A stretch of 56,780 nucleotides of DNA from the NCBI GenBank assembly GCA_963542625.1, contig CAUTXO010000006.1, positions 1 to 56,780 of the forward strand. Direction: 5' to 3'. A program made the position numbers and the translations under genes. This document shows, in pieces, positions 18,890 to 27,909 of the stretch. How positions within the stretch are numbered: position 1 is the stretch's first letter; each line of letters opens with the position of its first letter. Source of the DNA: CAUTXO01 sp963542625. Lineage in GTDB: Bacteria; Campylobacterota; Campylobacteria; Campylobacterales; SZUA-545. Below the pieces are notes generated by a model. It made no database searches, was not told where the DNA came from, and was given only the letters and a program-made list of their open reading frames with translations.

Positions 18890-19357
18890 ATGAGAAGAAG
18901 AAAGGCACCCGTTAGGGAAATACTCCCAGATCCTATATATAATAGTTTAGTTATCACTAAGTTTGTTAATAGCTTGATGTTTAGCGGCAAGAAAAGCACA
19001 GCGCAAAAGATCCTATACAGAGCCATAGAAGTTGTAGAGAAAAAAAGCGGCGAGAAAGGCATTGAAGCCTTTACTAAGGCGCTTGATAACGCAAAACCTT
19101 TGCTAGAGACAAGATCTAGAAGAGTTGGCGGTGCAACGTATCAGGTTCCTATGGAAGTTAGATCTTCACGTCAGCAAGCGCTTGCAATTAGATGGATAAT
19201 AGAAGCTGCAAGAAAGAGAAACGAGCGCTCTATGATGGAAAAACTAGCCGGCGAGTTATTAGATTGCGCGGCTGGTAGGGGTGGCGCATTCAAGAAAAGA
19301 GAAGATATTCACAAAATGGCAGAAGCAAATAAGGCATTTGCTCATTATAGATGGTAG
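18890..19357 (+). CDS. rpsG: 30S ribosomal protein S7
   Basis: A 155-residue S7, the head-assembly protein binding the 3' domain of 16S rRNA. It has a basic N-terminus (M-R-R-R-K-A), the G-G-A-T-Y-Q-V-P segment at about residue 80 and R-W-I-I-E-A-A-R-K-R. It follows rpsL by 10 nt. Confidence 0.97.
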   Translation: MRRRKAPVREILPDPIYNSLVITKFVNSLMFSGKKSTAQKILYRAIEVVEKKSGEKGIEAFTKALDNAKPLLETRSRRVGGATYQVPMEVRSSRQQALAIRWIIEAARKRNERSMMEKLAGELLDCAAGRGGAFKKREDIHKMAEANKAFAHYRW

Positions 19358-19384
19358 AAAAATTAAAAATTCTAGTAAATATAT

Positions 19385-19411
19385 GGCGGCGTGATTTTGT
19401 CGCCTTCTTTT
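19385..19411 (+). terminator. rpsG-fusA stem-loop with T-rich tail
   Basis: GGCGGC at 19385-19390 pairs with GTCGCC at 19399-19404 (one G-T wobble) around an 8-nt loop and is followed by TTCTTTT. It looks like a partial terminator or attenuator that could lower read-through into fusA. Confidence 0.5.
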
Positions 19412-19436
19412 CCATAAAAGATCAAGGACTATAAAA

Positions 19437-21518
19437 ATGCCACGAAAAATACCTTTACAAGACGTTAGAAATATTGGAATTGCGGCGCACATAGACGCGG
19501 GTAAAACAACGACGACGGAGCGGATCTTGTTCTACACGGGGATCTCGCATAAAATTGGCGAAACCCACGAAGGCACGGCGACGATGGACTGGATGGAGCA
19601 AGAAAAAGAGCGCGGCATTACTATTACATCAGCCGCTACGACCTGCTTTTGGCAAAACAAACAAATAAACATCATAGACACCCCCGGACACGTGGATTTT
19701 ACGATTGAAGTGGAAAGATCTATGCGCGTTCTTGATGGGGCGGTTGTTGTGTTTTGCGCTGTTGGTGGCGTTCAACCACAAACGGAGACCGTGTGGAGAC
19801 AGGCAAACAAATACCACGTCCCGCGCATTGTGTATGTGAATAAAATGGACCGCGTCGGCGCAAACTTTTATAACGTAGAAGCGCAGGTGGCAGAAAGGCT
19901 AAAAGCCAAGCCCGTCCCTATACAAATTCCAATTGGCGCAGAAGAAAATTTTGAAGGCGTTATAGATCTTGTTGAAATGAAAGCTTGCGTGTGGCCTTCT
20001 GACACGCCGCTTGGATCTTCTTATGAAGTCAAAGAGATCCCAGATAATCTCAAGGCAAAAGCAGAAGAATACCGCGAAAAAATGCTAGAAAACCTAGGCG
20101 ACATCAGCGATGAGATCGCGGAGAAATACCTAGAAGGCGAAGAAATTTCAACCGATGAATTAAAGGCGGTGATTAAGCAAGGCTGCCTATCTATGCAGAT
20201 TATCCCTATGCTTTGCGGCACTTCTTTTAAAAATAAGGGCATTCAAAAGATGCTTGACGCTATCGTGGATTATTTGCCATCACCAACAGAAGTGGCGGAA
20301 ATAAAGGGCATAGATCCAAGCACGGATAGCGAGATCTCTGTTCCCTCAAGCGACGAGCACCCATTTTCTGCCTTGGCATTTAAGATTATGACGGATCCTT
20401 TCGTCGGTCAGCTTGCTTTTATCCGCGTGTATTCGGGCAAGCTAGAGGCGGGCAGTTACGTTTATAACTCGACAAAAGACAAAAAAGAGCGCGTCGGCAG
20501 ACTTTTGAAAATGCACTCTAATAAAAGAGAAGAAATCAAAGAGCTATACGCTGGCGAAATAGGCGCGGTCGTTGGGCTAAAAGATACGCTCACGGGCGAT
20601 ACAATCTGTGACCCAGCGCACCACGTGATCCTTGAGCGAATGGAATTTCCAGATCCCGTTATCTCCGTTGCTGTTGAGCCAAAAACAAAGGCGGATCAAG
20701 AAAAAATGGGCTTAGCCTTGAAAAAATTAGCAGAAGAAGATCCGTCCTTTAAGGTTAGCACCGATGAAGAATCAGGTCAAACCATTATCGCTGGTATGGG
20801 CGAGCTTCACTTAGAAATTATTGTGGATAGAATGCTAAGAGAGTTTAAGGTAGAAGCAGAAGTCGGCAATCCGCAAGTTTCTTACAGGGAGTCTTTCAGA
20901 AAACCAGTCGAGCACGAATACAAATACGCCAAGCAGTCAGGCGGACGCGGTCAATACGGCCACGTTTTCTTAAAACTAGAACCGCAAGAAGCGGGCTTTG
21001 GCTATGAATTTGTCGATGCTATTAAAGGCGGCGTTATTCCAAAAGAATACATTCCTGCCGTTGATAAGGGCATAAAAGAAGCTATGGCAAACGGTGTTAT
21101 CGCTGGTTACCCCGTAGAAAACATCAAGGCGACGCTATACGACGGAACGTATCACGACGTGGATTCATCGGAAATGGCGTTTAAAATTGCCGCCTCTATG
21201 TGCTTTAAAGAAGCAGCGAAAAAGTCAGGCGCGTATTTGCTAGAGCCTATTATGAAGGTTGAAGCCGAAATGCCCGAAGAATATATGGGCGATATTATCG
21301 GCGATATGAATAGAAGGCGCGGGCAAATACAGGCGATGGAGGACACCTATTCAGCCAAAAAAGTTGTTGCAATGGTGCCGCTTTCTGAAATGTTTGGCTA
21401 CTCAACAGACATTAGATCGATGACGCAAGGACGCGGAACGTATTCAATGGAATTCGACCACTACGAAGAAGTCCCGTCTAATATTGCAGAAGAAATCATC
21501 AAAAAGAGAAATTCTTAG
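19437..21518 (+). CDS. fusA: Elongation factor G
   Basis: A 693-residue translocation GTPase. G1 is A-H-I-D-A-G-K-T-T-T (about residues 17-26), G3 is D-T-P-G-H, and G4 is N-K-M-D. Domains II-V are complete, including the Y-R-E-S-F domain IV region. Normal length. The small methyltransferase gene begins 3 nt after its stop. Confidence 0.98.
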   Translation: MPRKIPLQDVRNIGIAAHIDAGKTTTTERILFYTGISHKIGETHEGTATMDWMEQEKERGITITSAATTCFWQNKQINIIDTPGHVDFTIEVERSMRVLDGAVVVFCAVGGVQPQTETVWRQANKYHVPRIVYVNKMDRVGANFYNVEAQVAERLKAKPVPIQIPIGAEENFEGVIDLVEMKACVWPSDTPLGSSYEVKEIPDNLKAKAEEYREKMLENLGDISDEIAEKYLEGEEISTDELKAVIKQGCLSMQIIPMLCGTSFKNKGIQKMLDAIVDYLPSPTEVAEIKGIDPSTDSEISVPSSDEHPFSALAFKIMTDPFVGQLAFIRVYSGKLEAGSYVYNSTKDKKERVGRLLKMHSNKREEIKELYAGEIGAVVGLKDTLTGDTICDPAHHVILERMEFPDPVISVAVEPKTKADQEKMGLALKKLAEEDPSFKVSTDEESGQTIIAGMGELHLEIIVDRMLREFKVEAEVGNPQVSYRESFRKPVEHEYKYAKQSGGRGQYGHVFLKLEPQEAGFGYEFVDAIKGGVIPKEYIPAVDKGIKEAMANGVIAGYPVENIKATLYDGTYHDVDSSEMAFKIAASMCFKEAAKKSGAYLLEPIMKVEAEMPEEYMGDIIGDMNRRRGQIQAMEDTYSAKKVVAMVPLSEMFGYSTDIRSMTQGRGTYSMEFDHYEEVPSNIAEEIIKKRNS

Positions 21519-21521
21519 CCC

Positions 21522-22175
21522 TTGGCGGCGGCTCTTGTTAAAACGCAAGACGGAAGTTTTACGCTTTTTAACAAGAGCGTCTTAGAGCATTATCACAGCC
21601 TAGGCGATGGCGCTTTGTTTGAATCAATGCAAAAGCACGTTTTGCCCGCCCTTGATTATTTTAACGGTAAAGATGAGCTAAGAGTTTTTGACCCGTTTTT
21701 TGGGCTAGGTTACTTGAGCCTATGCCTAGTGGCTAGCGCAAGGCTCGCGGGCATAAAAAAGCTAAGTATCATCGCTTGCGAAATTGATACGGCGCTTTTA
21801 AAAAGCCTTTTGGGCTTCCCATATCCGCAAGCTCTGCTCGGCGTTTTAGATATTTTTTACGAGATCTTGCGCGGCGGCTCGTATAGGGATAGCTTTTTGG
21901 ATTTTACCCTGTATAATGCCGACGTTTTTAGCCTGCTGCCAAAGCAAACGCAAGGCTTTGACCTTATTTTCTTTGCCCCATTTAGCCAGAACAGATCCGC
22001 TAGTCTTTGGCTGAGAGATAAAATTCTTTTGTTTGCTAATTTGCTAAATCGCGGCGGCCTACTCACCACCTACTCGCAAAGCGTTAAGATCCAAAGCCTT
22101 TTGCAAGAGGCAGGCCTTAAAACGCAAAAAATTAGGCGCGCCAAACGCCCTTCGCTCCTTGCTTTCAAGCCATAA
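21522..22175 (+). CDS. SAM-dependent methyltransferase, MnmC/MnmD-like (tRNA mnm5U formation)
   Basis: A 217-residue protein resembling the stand-alone methyltransferase half of MnmC, which methylates the wobble uridine precursor nm5U to mnm5U in tRNA. Visible features are the N-terminal block with D-G-S-x-T-L-F and E-H-Y-H-S, SAM motif I as D-P-F-F-G-L-G-Y-L-S-L at about residue 57, an acidic residue after strand 2, F-D-L-I-F-F-A-P-F-S (about 146), and N-R-G-G-L-L-T-T-Y-S (about 175). The usual D-x-F-S-P is altered here. The start is a TTG 3 nt after fusA with no strong RBS, so it is probably coupled to fusA. Specific substrate is inference. Confidence 0.7.
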   Translation: MAAALVKTQDGSFTLFNKSVLEHYHSLGDGALFESMQKHVLPALDYFNGKDELRVFDPFFGLGYLSLCLVASARLAGIKKLSIIACEIDTALLKSLLGFPYPQALLGVLDIFYEILRGGSYRDSFLDFTLYNADVFSLLPKQTQGFDLIFFAPFSQNRSASLWLRDKILLFANLLNRGGLLTTYSQSVKIQSLLQEAGLKTQKIRRAKRPSLLAFKP

Positions 22176-22274
22176 CTATTATATAAGTAAAAAACGGAGC
22201 ACCCATTTTGGATCTAAAAAACAAGCTCTAATCACCTTAAATATTTTTTATATTTGCAAGAAATGGACAAAACC

Positions 22275-23009
22275 TTATATCTTTTGGTTGTTTAAAAAAA
22301 TATTTTTAATAAAATCAAAAGTTTTACCATAAGAAATATCGTTAAAATTCAATCTGTTTTCTTTTAATGTTTTTCTCGTTATTTGAAGTCTGCCTGAATT
22401 TAAATTATTATTAATGCTCCAATTTCTATGATCTTGTTTGTGCCCTACGCTAAAATCAATTTCTTCTAAAAAATAGCTTTCGATCTTATCGATCAAAATG
22501 CATCTGCCATTGCTTCCTGTTGGTTTATTTGCTGAAGATCCATAAGAATAGTGAATCTTTAAAACCAAAAATGCCTTTTCCTGTTTTGGCTCATTGCAGC
22601 AATAGTCTGTATATAAGCGGTTGATTGCTGCAACGGCGTTGTTGTTGGAGCCGCTTTTTTCTGCTTTAATATTGATCATAAAAAGAGTATCGCCATAATT
22701 ACAGAAGCAATCGTAACTAAAACTTGTTGCTCCTATTGCTCTTTGGATAATAAAATTATTTTGCTTTGCAGGGGTAGTTAAATTGTTTTGCGCTCTAGCG
22801 TTTGTAAAAATTTCAAGCTTTGAAGATAGAAATTCTTCGATAATAAAGCCTGGTGCAGTAGAGCTTTCTAGGCAGTTGTTCGGATGTGTAAGCAGATTAT
22901 ATTCTTCCAGTCGTAAAATCAGTTCATTACCATAAACATTAAAAATATTTGTAGCATCTTGCCAAACTTGATTACCTACATAAGCACATTTGTCAGAATA
23001 AAGACTCAT
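22275..23009 (-). CDS. Probable type II restriction endonuclease
   Basis: A 244-residue protein without a family I can name with confidence. It is called an endonuclease because its start overlaps the end of a cytosine methyltransferase gene (17-nt overlap, same strand), the standard layout of a type II system. A candidate PD-(D/E)xK-type core runs from Y-D-C-F-C near residue 95 to M-I-N-I-K-A-E-K at about residue 110, with the lysine pair conserved in spacing but Asn in place of the usual acidic residue. The gene is A/T-rich compared with its neighbours and ends convergent to the methyltransferase gene on the other side. Recognition site unknown. Confidence 0.65.
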   Translation of the reverse strand: MSLYSDKCAYVGNQVWQDATNIFNVYGNELILRLEEYNLLTHPNNCLESSTAPGFIIEEFLSSKLEIFTNARAQNNLTTPAKQNNFIIQRAIGATSFSYDCFCNYGDTLFMINIKAEKSGSNNNAVAAINRLYTDYCCNEPKQEKAFLVLKIHYSYGSSANKPTGSNGRCILIDKIESYFLEEIDFSVGHKQDHRNWSINNNLNSGRLQITRKTLKENRLNFNDISYGKTFDFIKNIFLNNQKI

Positions 23010-24261
23010 TTTTTCCCTTTAAAGATTTGACAATTGCCAATCCTATTGCTTTGCCTAATAATGGCGGAACGGCATTGCCTATTTGCACTAATTGCCATTT
23101 TTTCGAACCATAAAAAATAAAATTATCAGGAAAAGATTGTAGCGCCGCTAACTCTCTTGGTGTCATAGCTCTATTTAAAATGGGGTGTATATTAACACCA
23201 CCGTGATTTTCTTTTACTGTGCAAGATGGCTTATCCCACGCGACTTTTTTCCAAGCATCGCTGTAATTGCCATATAGGCTTTTGCCGATTTCTAATTTTT
23301 TCATTTTGCTTGTTATTTTTTCGGAATGCTTCGTGAATATGTGGTTTATTTTTTTATTCTCTTTTGAGTTTAAAAATCTCTCTATGCCATCTTTGACTGT
23401 TTTATGATTAGTTGGCGATAAAAACGGCTTTGGATGATAATTTTTAAGTCCGAGCCTATTTCCTATAAAAATTACTCTCTTTCTAGTTTGTGGTACTCCA
23501 TAATCGGCTGCATTTAATGTGGTTACGTTAATGCTGTAACCTATTTTTTTATAATCTGAAATAATCTTTTTTTCGATTTCGCCGTTAAGCATTGAGCGCA
23601 AACCTTCAACATTTTCCATAACAACAAAATCCGGCTTAATTTTTGAAACAAGATCTAGCATTTCTAAATACAATGAATTTCTTGGATCGCATACTATGCG
23701 ATGCCCTGCCATCGAAAAGCCTTGGCAGGGAAAACCGCCGGAAATTAGATGAATATGCTTATTTTTAACTGATTTTATAAGGTTTGATTTGACCTTGGCA
23801 TCTGTGATATCAGATGAAGTAATATTTTCTTCAAAATCTTTGACGTGTGAAAAATTATTTTTATATGTTTGAACTGCTTCTGGCATAATCTCCACACTTG
23901 CGATAGGTGTAAAACCAGCCATAACAAGCCCACACGATAATCCACCAGCCCCTGAAAACAGATCAATGCAGTTATATTTACGTTTTATTTTTCTGCTCCA
24001 GCCGTCAATTTTATCCATTTCAGTTTTTATATCAACCCAATTAACAGCATCTTCTTTTTTCTTGTGTTTAATGGTTTGGCTGTGAGAAACTAATTTTTCC
24101 GTCGTCGCCTTGTTTTTCCAATTTAAAAAAGATTGTTTGTTTATTACGATCTTGCCTTTTTGCTTTTTGCTCTCAAACGCACCGTTTGCCACTTTTTTAC
24201 GAATAGTTTTGATTGATAAGTTAGCTAATATTGCCGCTTGTTCTATGTGTAATGTGTCCAT
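22993..24261 (-). CDS. DNA (cytosine-5)-methyltransferase with N-terminal HTH
   Basis: A 422-residue type II modification enzyme. Residues 1-50 look like an excisionase/MerR-type helix-turn-helix (A-A-I-L-A-N-L-S-I-K-T-I). C5 motifs follow in order: I F-S-G-A-G-G (102-107), IV P-C-Q with catalytic Cys179, VI E-N-V (216-218), VIII Q-T-R-K-R (258-262), a target-recognition region, and X G-N-A-V-P-P near the C-terminus. It lies upstream of and overlaps the putative endonuclease gene. The HTH suggests it could bind its own promoter, as known for several C5 enzymes with N-terminal extensions. Low GC and lack of the local RGATCY bias indicate recent acquisition. Specificity is not readable. Confidence 0.92.
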   Translation of the reverse strand: MDTLHIEQAAILANLSIKTIRKKVANGAFESKKQKGKIVINKQSFLNWKNKATTEKLVSHSQTIKHKKKEDAVNWVDIKTEMDKIDGWSRKIKRKYNCIDLFSGAGGLSCGLVMAGFTPIASVEIMPEAVQTYKNNFSHVKDFEENITSSDITDAKVKSNLIKSVKNKHIHLISGGFPCQGFSMAGHRIVCDPRNSLYLEMLDLVSKIKPDFVVMENVEGLRSMLNGEIEKKIISDYKKIGYSINVTTLNAADYGVPQTRKRVIFIGNRLGLKNYHPKPFLSPTNHKTVKDGIERFLNSKENKKINHIFTKHSEKITSKMKKLEIGKSLYGNYSDAWKKVAWDKPSCTVKENHGGVNIHPILNRAMTPRELAALQSFPDNFIFYGSKKWQLVQIGNAVPPLLGKAIGLAIVKSLKGKNESLF

Positions 24262-24294
24262 TGGTATGCTTTTGTGTATTGTCCCCGCTCAATG

Positions 24295-24300
24295 ATTATA
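24295..24300 (-). promoter_or_regulatory. Putative -10 for the methyltransferase-endonuclease operon
   Basis: On the minus strand TATAAT occupies 24300-24295, giving a start about 27 nt before the methyltransferase ATG. There is no clear -35. The spacer and leader are where the enzyme's own HTH could act. Confidence 0.45.
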
Positions 24301-24336
24301 CCTTTGTCTTTATTGGATGGCTACAATTTGCTTATT

Positions 24337-27300
24337 CTAAATGCCTGCTGCGGTAAGCTCTGTAGCTAGTTTTTTGGCTTTGGCAAAGTCGCTTTTGCCG
24401 CTGCCTAGCTTTGGCAATTCATCTACTCTAAAATACGCGCTTGGTTGCATAAGCGGGATCATAGCGCTTGCTTTTACACGGCTTGCAAGATCTTCGCTAC
24501 CCGGCTCGCCCGTGTATAAAAGCACAATCGTTTCGCCCTTTTTGGCGTCTGCAACATTCACCGCCACAAAGTCAATCTCTTCGCCAAAGATCTTTGCTAG
24601 CTCTTCTTCTGTGCTACCAAGGCTAATCATCTCGCCGCCAATTTTCGCAAAGCGCGAATACCTATCCGTGATACTAATAAACCCGTCTTCGTCAATGTGC
24701 CCCTTGTCGCCGCTTTTGTAATACCGAATGCCATCAAGCGTAAGGATTGCCTCGCTCGTTTTTTGCGGATCCTTGTAGTAGCCCTTCATCACCTGCGCGC
24801 CGCCGATGATTATCATACCGTCTTGCCCCACCGCTAGCTCTGCTTTTGTGTCTGGATCTACTATCTTTACGATGGTGCCAGGAATTGGCAAGCCGACCGT
24901 GCCTTCTTTATTAAACACCAGCTCATCAAAGGTAGCATCAAGCGCGCTTGGCATATTCACAGCCACCACCGGCGCGGTTTCTGTCGTGCCGTAACCCTCA
25001 AAAATATCAATGCCAAACTTCACTTTAAAATCCCGCCGCACGTCTGGGCGGAGCTTTTCAGCGCCGGCGATTGCCATTCGCACGCTGCCAAGCATTAGTG
25101 GCGTTAGCTTTTTGCTGCGCGTGTAAAGGCGGAAAAAGGTCGATGTGCCAAAAAATATGCTGCCCTTGTATTTTGCAACCATCTTGCCTATCGTGCCGCT
25201 GTCTGTTGGATCTGGAATGCTAATTGCCGTAACGCCCTCGCACAGGGGCAAAAACATCGTAACCGTCATTCCAAAGGAGTGGAAAATCGGCAAGGAGTTT
25301 ATCATCGTATCGTCCTTGCGGAAATTTAGAAGATCTATCGTTTGCTTGATGTTGGCTACAAGGTTTTTGTGCGTTAGCTCAATGCCCTTTGGCTCGCCCT
25401 CGCTGCCGCTACTAAAAATAATCGTTGCCGTGTCACTAATGCTTGTTTTTTTAAAGTAGAGCAATTTTAAAAGCCAAGCGGGCAAAACAAGGGCGCAAAA
25501 AGCGGCTAGGAGCTTATCTTTTTTGCTAATCCCCGCTCCAAGATCTTCTAAAAAAATCGCCCTGTGCGCCACGACGTCTTCAAAGTCAAAGTTTTTGAGC
25601 TTGAGTTTTTCTAAAAAAGTGCGCGATGTAATGACCGTCTTAACGTCCGCCTTTTTTATGGATAGATCCATCGTCTGTTTGCTAGACGTGTAGTTTAGGT
25701 TGATGATCTTTTTGCCAAGCACAAAGAGCGTCATATTAGCAATGGCGCCCGCTGCTGATGATGGCAAGAGCACAGCCACGTTTTCATCTGCCCTTAGGCG
25801 GCGCCAAAGCTTGCGCGCAAAGATCAAAACGGCGCTTATGAATTTAAAGTTTGTTAGCTCCTTGCCGGTGCTATCGGCTATGCAAAGTTTGGATAGGTTT
25901 TCTTTTGCCCTGTCTATCCATTGGTATTGCAAGGGTTTTTGAGAGCGCAAAAATTCTTCCCACGCGCTGAATGAAAGCTCAAAAACCTTGCGCTTGAGCT
26001 TATCCGCCGTTAAATCCGGTGGCATTTGCGCGCCGAATGAAACGATGATTTCTCTTTTGCCCGCGCGCGAGCTGATTTCTTTAAAGCGCTTTTGTGCTCG
26101 GGAAAACGTCGAGCCCCAAAGCCCGCGCAAGTAAAAGGGCACGACTGGCACCGGCGTTTCTTGCAAGGCAAGCTCAAAGCCTTTTTGAAACACGCCAAGC
26201 TGCCCGTTGTAGCTGATGTAGCCCTCTGGGAAAAGCGCCACAACTTCGCCCCGCGCTAGGCACTTGGATACTTTCCCAAGCGCGCCTTGCCCAAGATCTC
26301 CTGATGTTAAAATCACGCCAAAAAACCTAAAAGCCCATTTGAGATACCACTTTTCATAGTTGCTCCTAGCCATCACAAAACGCACGGCGCGCGGGGAAGC
26401 CACCTGCAAAATGAGCCAATCTATCCAGCTGATGTGATTGCCAAGAAGTAGCACGCCGCCGCGGGGCGGAATGTTATCCGCGCCTTGAACGTTTAGCTTG
26501 TAGCTTATGTTTAGCGCCGGGAGCAAAAGTAGCCGCGCAAAAAGGTGCGGGCGCTCTTTAGCTGCGTAAAGCCCAAGCGCTATGGTTGCCAAAGCCATCG
26601 CCGCAAAAAGCACGGACGGCGCCACTTGCGCTTGCACTAAAAGCGCGGATAGCACACCAAACACAAGCATTGAAGCGCTTTGTGTGAAATTGCTGCCCGC
26701 TAGCACTCTGCCAGCGGATACGCTCCCCGCAAAAAATTGGATTATGGCGTTTAGCACCGCGACTAAGATCCCGCCAAAAACCCCAAACAAAAGCCAAGCA
26801 AGAAAGAGCGTCCAACCAAAGCCGCCAAAGGCCATCAAAAGCAAGGCGGCAAACACGCCAAAGGCTCCGATTGGAACTAGGCCGTGCTCGATGTGTTTTT
26901 TAGACATCGCGCCGCCCCAAAAAGCGCCAAGTGCTAAGCCAAGCGCGCCGGCGGCTAGAATGAGCCCATAAATTGCCGTGCTGCCTGCACTACCAGCGCT
27001 GCCGGCGATGTTTGCGTAATGCGCGCCAAGCACAAAAAGCAAGCCTTGCGAAAACCCAAAAAACATAGCAAGCGCGACGATGCTAAGCCAGATGTTTTTA
27101 TTTTCTTTTAAAAGCGCGAAGTTTTGCCGCAAGTAGTTTAGGCGCAAGTATTGTGAAAATTCAAAGCGCCCGCTTGCGCCGTAAGATCTGTAAGATCCTG
27201 TGTGTCCGGCGGGGCTAGAAGATCTGTTAGATCCACTAGCGTTGCTAGATCCGTCATCGCCCCAAGATCTATCAGATCCAGCGAGCTCGTCCGCGCTGCA

Positions 27301-27909
27301 AGGAATCTTATACGCAAACAGCATTTCAAGCAATGAAAGCGCGAAAATCCCAACGCCAATAAACCATACAAGGCCCAAGATCTTGGCGCGCTCAACAAAA
27401 GCTTCATAGCCGCTTGCTTCAAAAGCCGCGTAAGCGCCAAAGGCTCCAAGCGCTAGCCCCGCAACGCTTATTGCCGCAAGCACGCCGTTTGCCGCTACTA
27501 GATCATTTACGCCTACTAGCTTTTTAACAAGCGCGTATTTTGCGGGCGAGTAAATGGCGGTTTGCGCGGCAAGGGCTAGGGTCATTAAAAATGCCAGCCA
27601 AAAATACCCAAGCGTGTAGAAGATCATCACAGCAAAGCTAATGATAGCACCCGCTTGCGCGGATTTTTTGATGATGAGCGTTTTTGAAAATTTGTCATTT
27701 AAAAAGCCAGCGGGCGAAAATAAAAGCACAAAGGGCAGCAAAACAAGGGCAATAAGAATAGCGCTAAGCACCAAAAGCTCTAACCGCCCTTGCGCACTCT
27801 TAAAAATTATATTTTGTAAGGTAATTATGTGCGCCATATTCACGCTGGCATTCAAAAAAACAATCGCCGCAAGGGGCGCAAAACCCGCTTTAGAAAATAG
27901 CTCTTTCAC
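24337..27909 (-). CDS. aas: Trifunctional MFS transporter / PlsC acyltransferase / acyl-ACP synthetase fusion (Aas-LplT type)
   Basis: A 1190-residue fusion. Residues ~1-430 form an MFS permease of the lysophospholipid transporter type. About 440-650 is a PlsC-like acyltransferase with N-H-I-S-W-I-D (about 488) and F-P-E-G (about 558). About 680-1190 is an AMP-forming acyl synthetase with S-S-G-S-E-G-E-P-K-G (about 832), G-Y-G-T-T-E-T and S-G-D-K-G. Together they would import lysophospholipid and re-acylate it at the inner membrane. An odd Ser/Gly/Arg/Asp-rich insertion at about residues 205-247 sits in the loop of the permease half and is encoded by RGATCY repeats. The start overlaps the folP stop by 4 nt, so it is the last gene of the rppH-lysC-hobA-holB-folP operon. 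Confidence 0.9.
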   Translation of the reverse strand: MKELFSKAGFAPLAAIVFLNASVNMAHIITLQNIIFKSAQGRLELLVLSAILIALVLLPFVLLFSPAGFLNDKFSKTLIIKKSAQAGAIISFAVMIFYTLGYFWLAFLMTLALAAQTAIYSPAKYALVKKLVGVNDLVAANGVLAAISVAGLALGAFGAYAAFEASGYEAFVERAKILGLVWFIGVGIFALSLLEMLFAYKIPCSADELAGSDRSWGDDGSSNASGSNRSSSPAGHTGSYRSYGASGRFEFSQYLRLNYLRQNFALLKENKNIWLSIVALAMFFGFSQGLLFVLGAHYANIAGSAGSAGSTAIYGLILAAGALGLALGAFWGGAMSKKHIEHGLVPIGAFGVFAALLLMAFGGFGWTLFLAWLLFGVFGGILVAVLNAIIQFFAGSVSAGRVLAGSNFTQSASMLVFGVLSALLVQAQVAPSVLFAAMALATIALGLYAAKERPHLFARLLLLPALNISYKLNVQGADNIPPRGGVLLLGNHISWIDWLILQVASPRAVRFVMARSNYEKWYLKWAFRFFGVILTSGDLGQGALGKVSKCLARGEVVALFPEGYISYNGQLGVFQKGFELALQETPVPVVPFYLRGLWGSTFSRAQKRFKEISSRAGKREIIVSFGAQMPPDLTADKLKRKVFELSFSAWEEFLRSQKPLQYQWIDRAKENLSKLCIADSTGKELTNFKFISAVLIFARKLWRRLRADENVAVLLPSSAAGAIANMTLFVLGKKIINLNYTSSKQTMDLSIKKADVKTVITSRTFLEKLKLKNFDFEDVVAHRAIFLEDLGAGISKKDKLLAAFCALVLPAWLLKLLYFKKTSISDTATIIFSSGSEGEPKGIELTHKNLVANIKQTIDLLNFRKDDTMINSLPIFHSFGMTVTMFLPLCEGVTAISIPDPTDSGTIGKMVAKYKGSIFFGTSTFFRLYTRSKKLTPLMLGSVRMAIAGAEKLRPDVRRDFKVKFGIDIFEGYGTTETAPVVAVNMPSALDATFDELVFNKEGTVGLPIPGTIVKIVDPDTKAELAVGQDGMIIIGGAQVMKGYYKDPQKTSEAILTLDGIRYYKSGDKGHIDEDGFISITDRYSRFAKIGGEMISLGSTEEELAKIFGEEIDFVAVNVADAKKGETIVLLYTGEPGSEDLASRVKASAMIPLMQPSAYFRVDELPKLGSGKSDFAKAKKLATELTAAGI
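27185..27278. repeat. RGATCY repeat cluster inside aas
   Basis: Seven RGATCY sites have their GATC at 27185, 27194, 27221, 27230, 27248, 27266 and 27275. The intervals (9, 27, 9, 18, 18, 9) are all multiples of 9 bp. Read on the minus strand they encode a three-residue-periodic tract of the [G/R]-S-x type in the permease loop. Confidence 0.85.
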
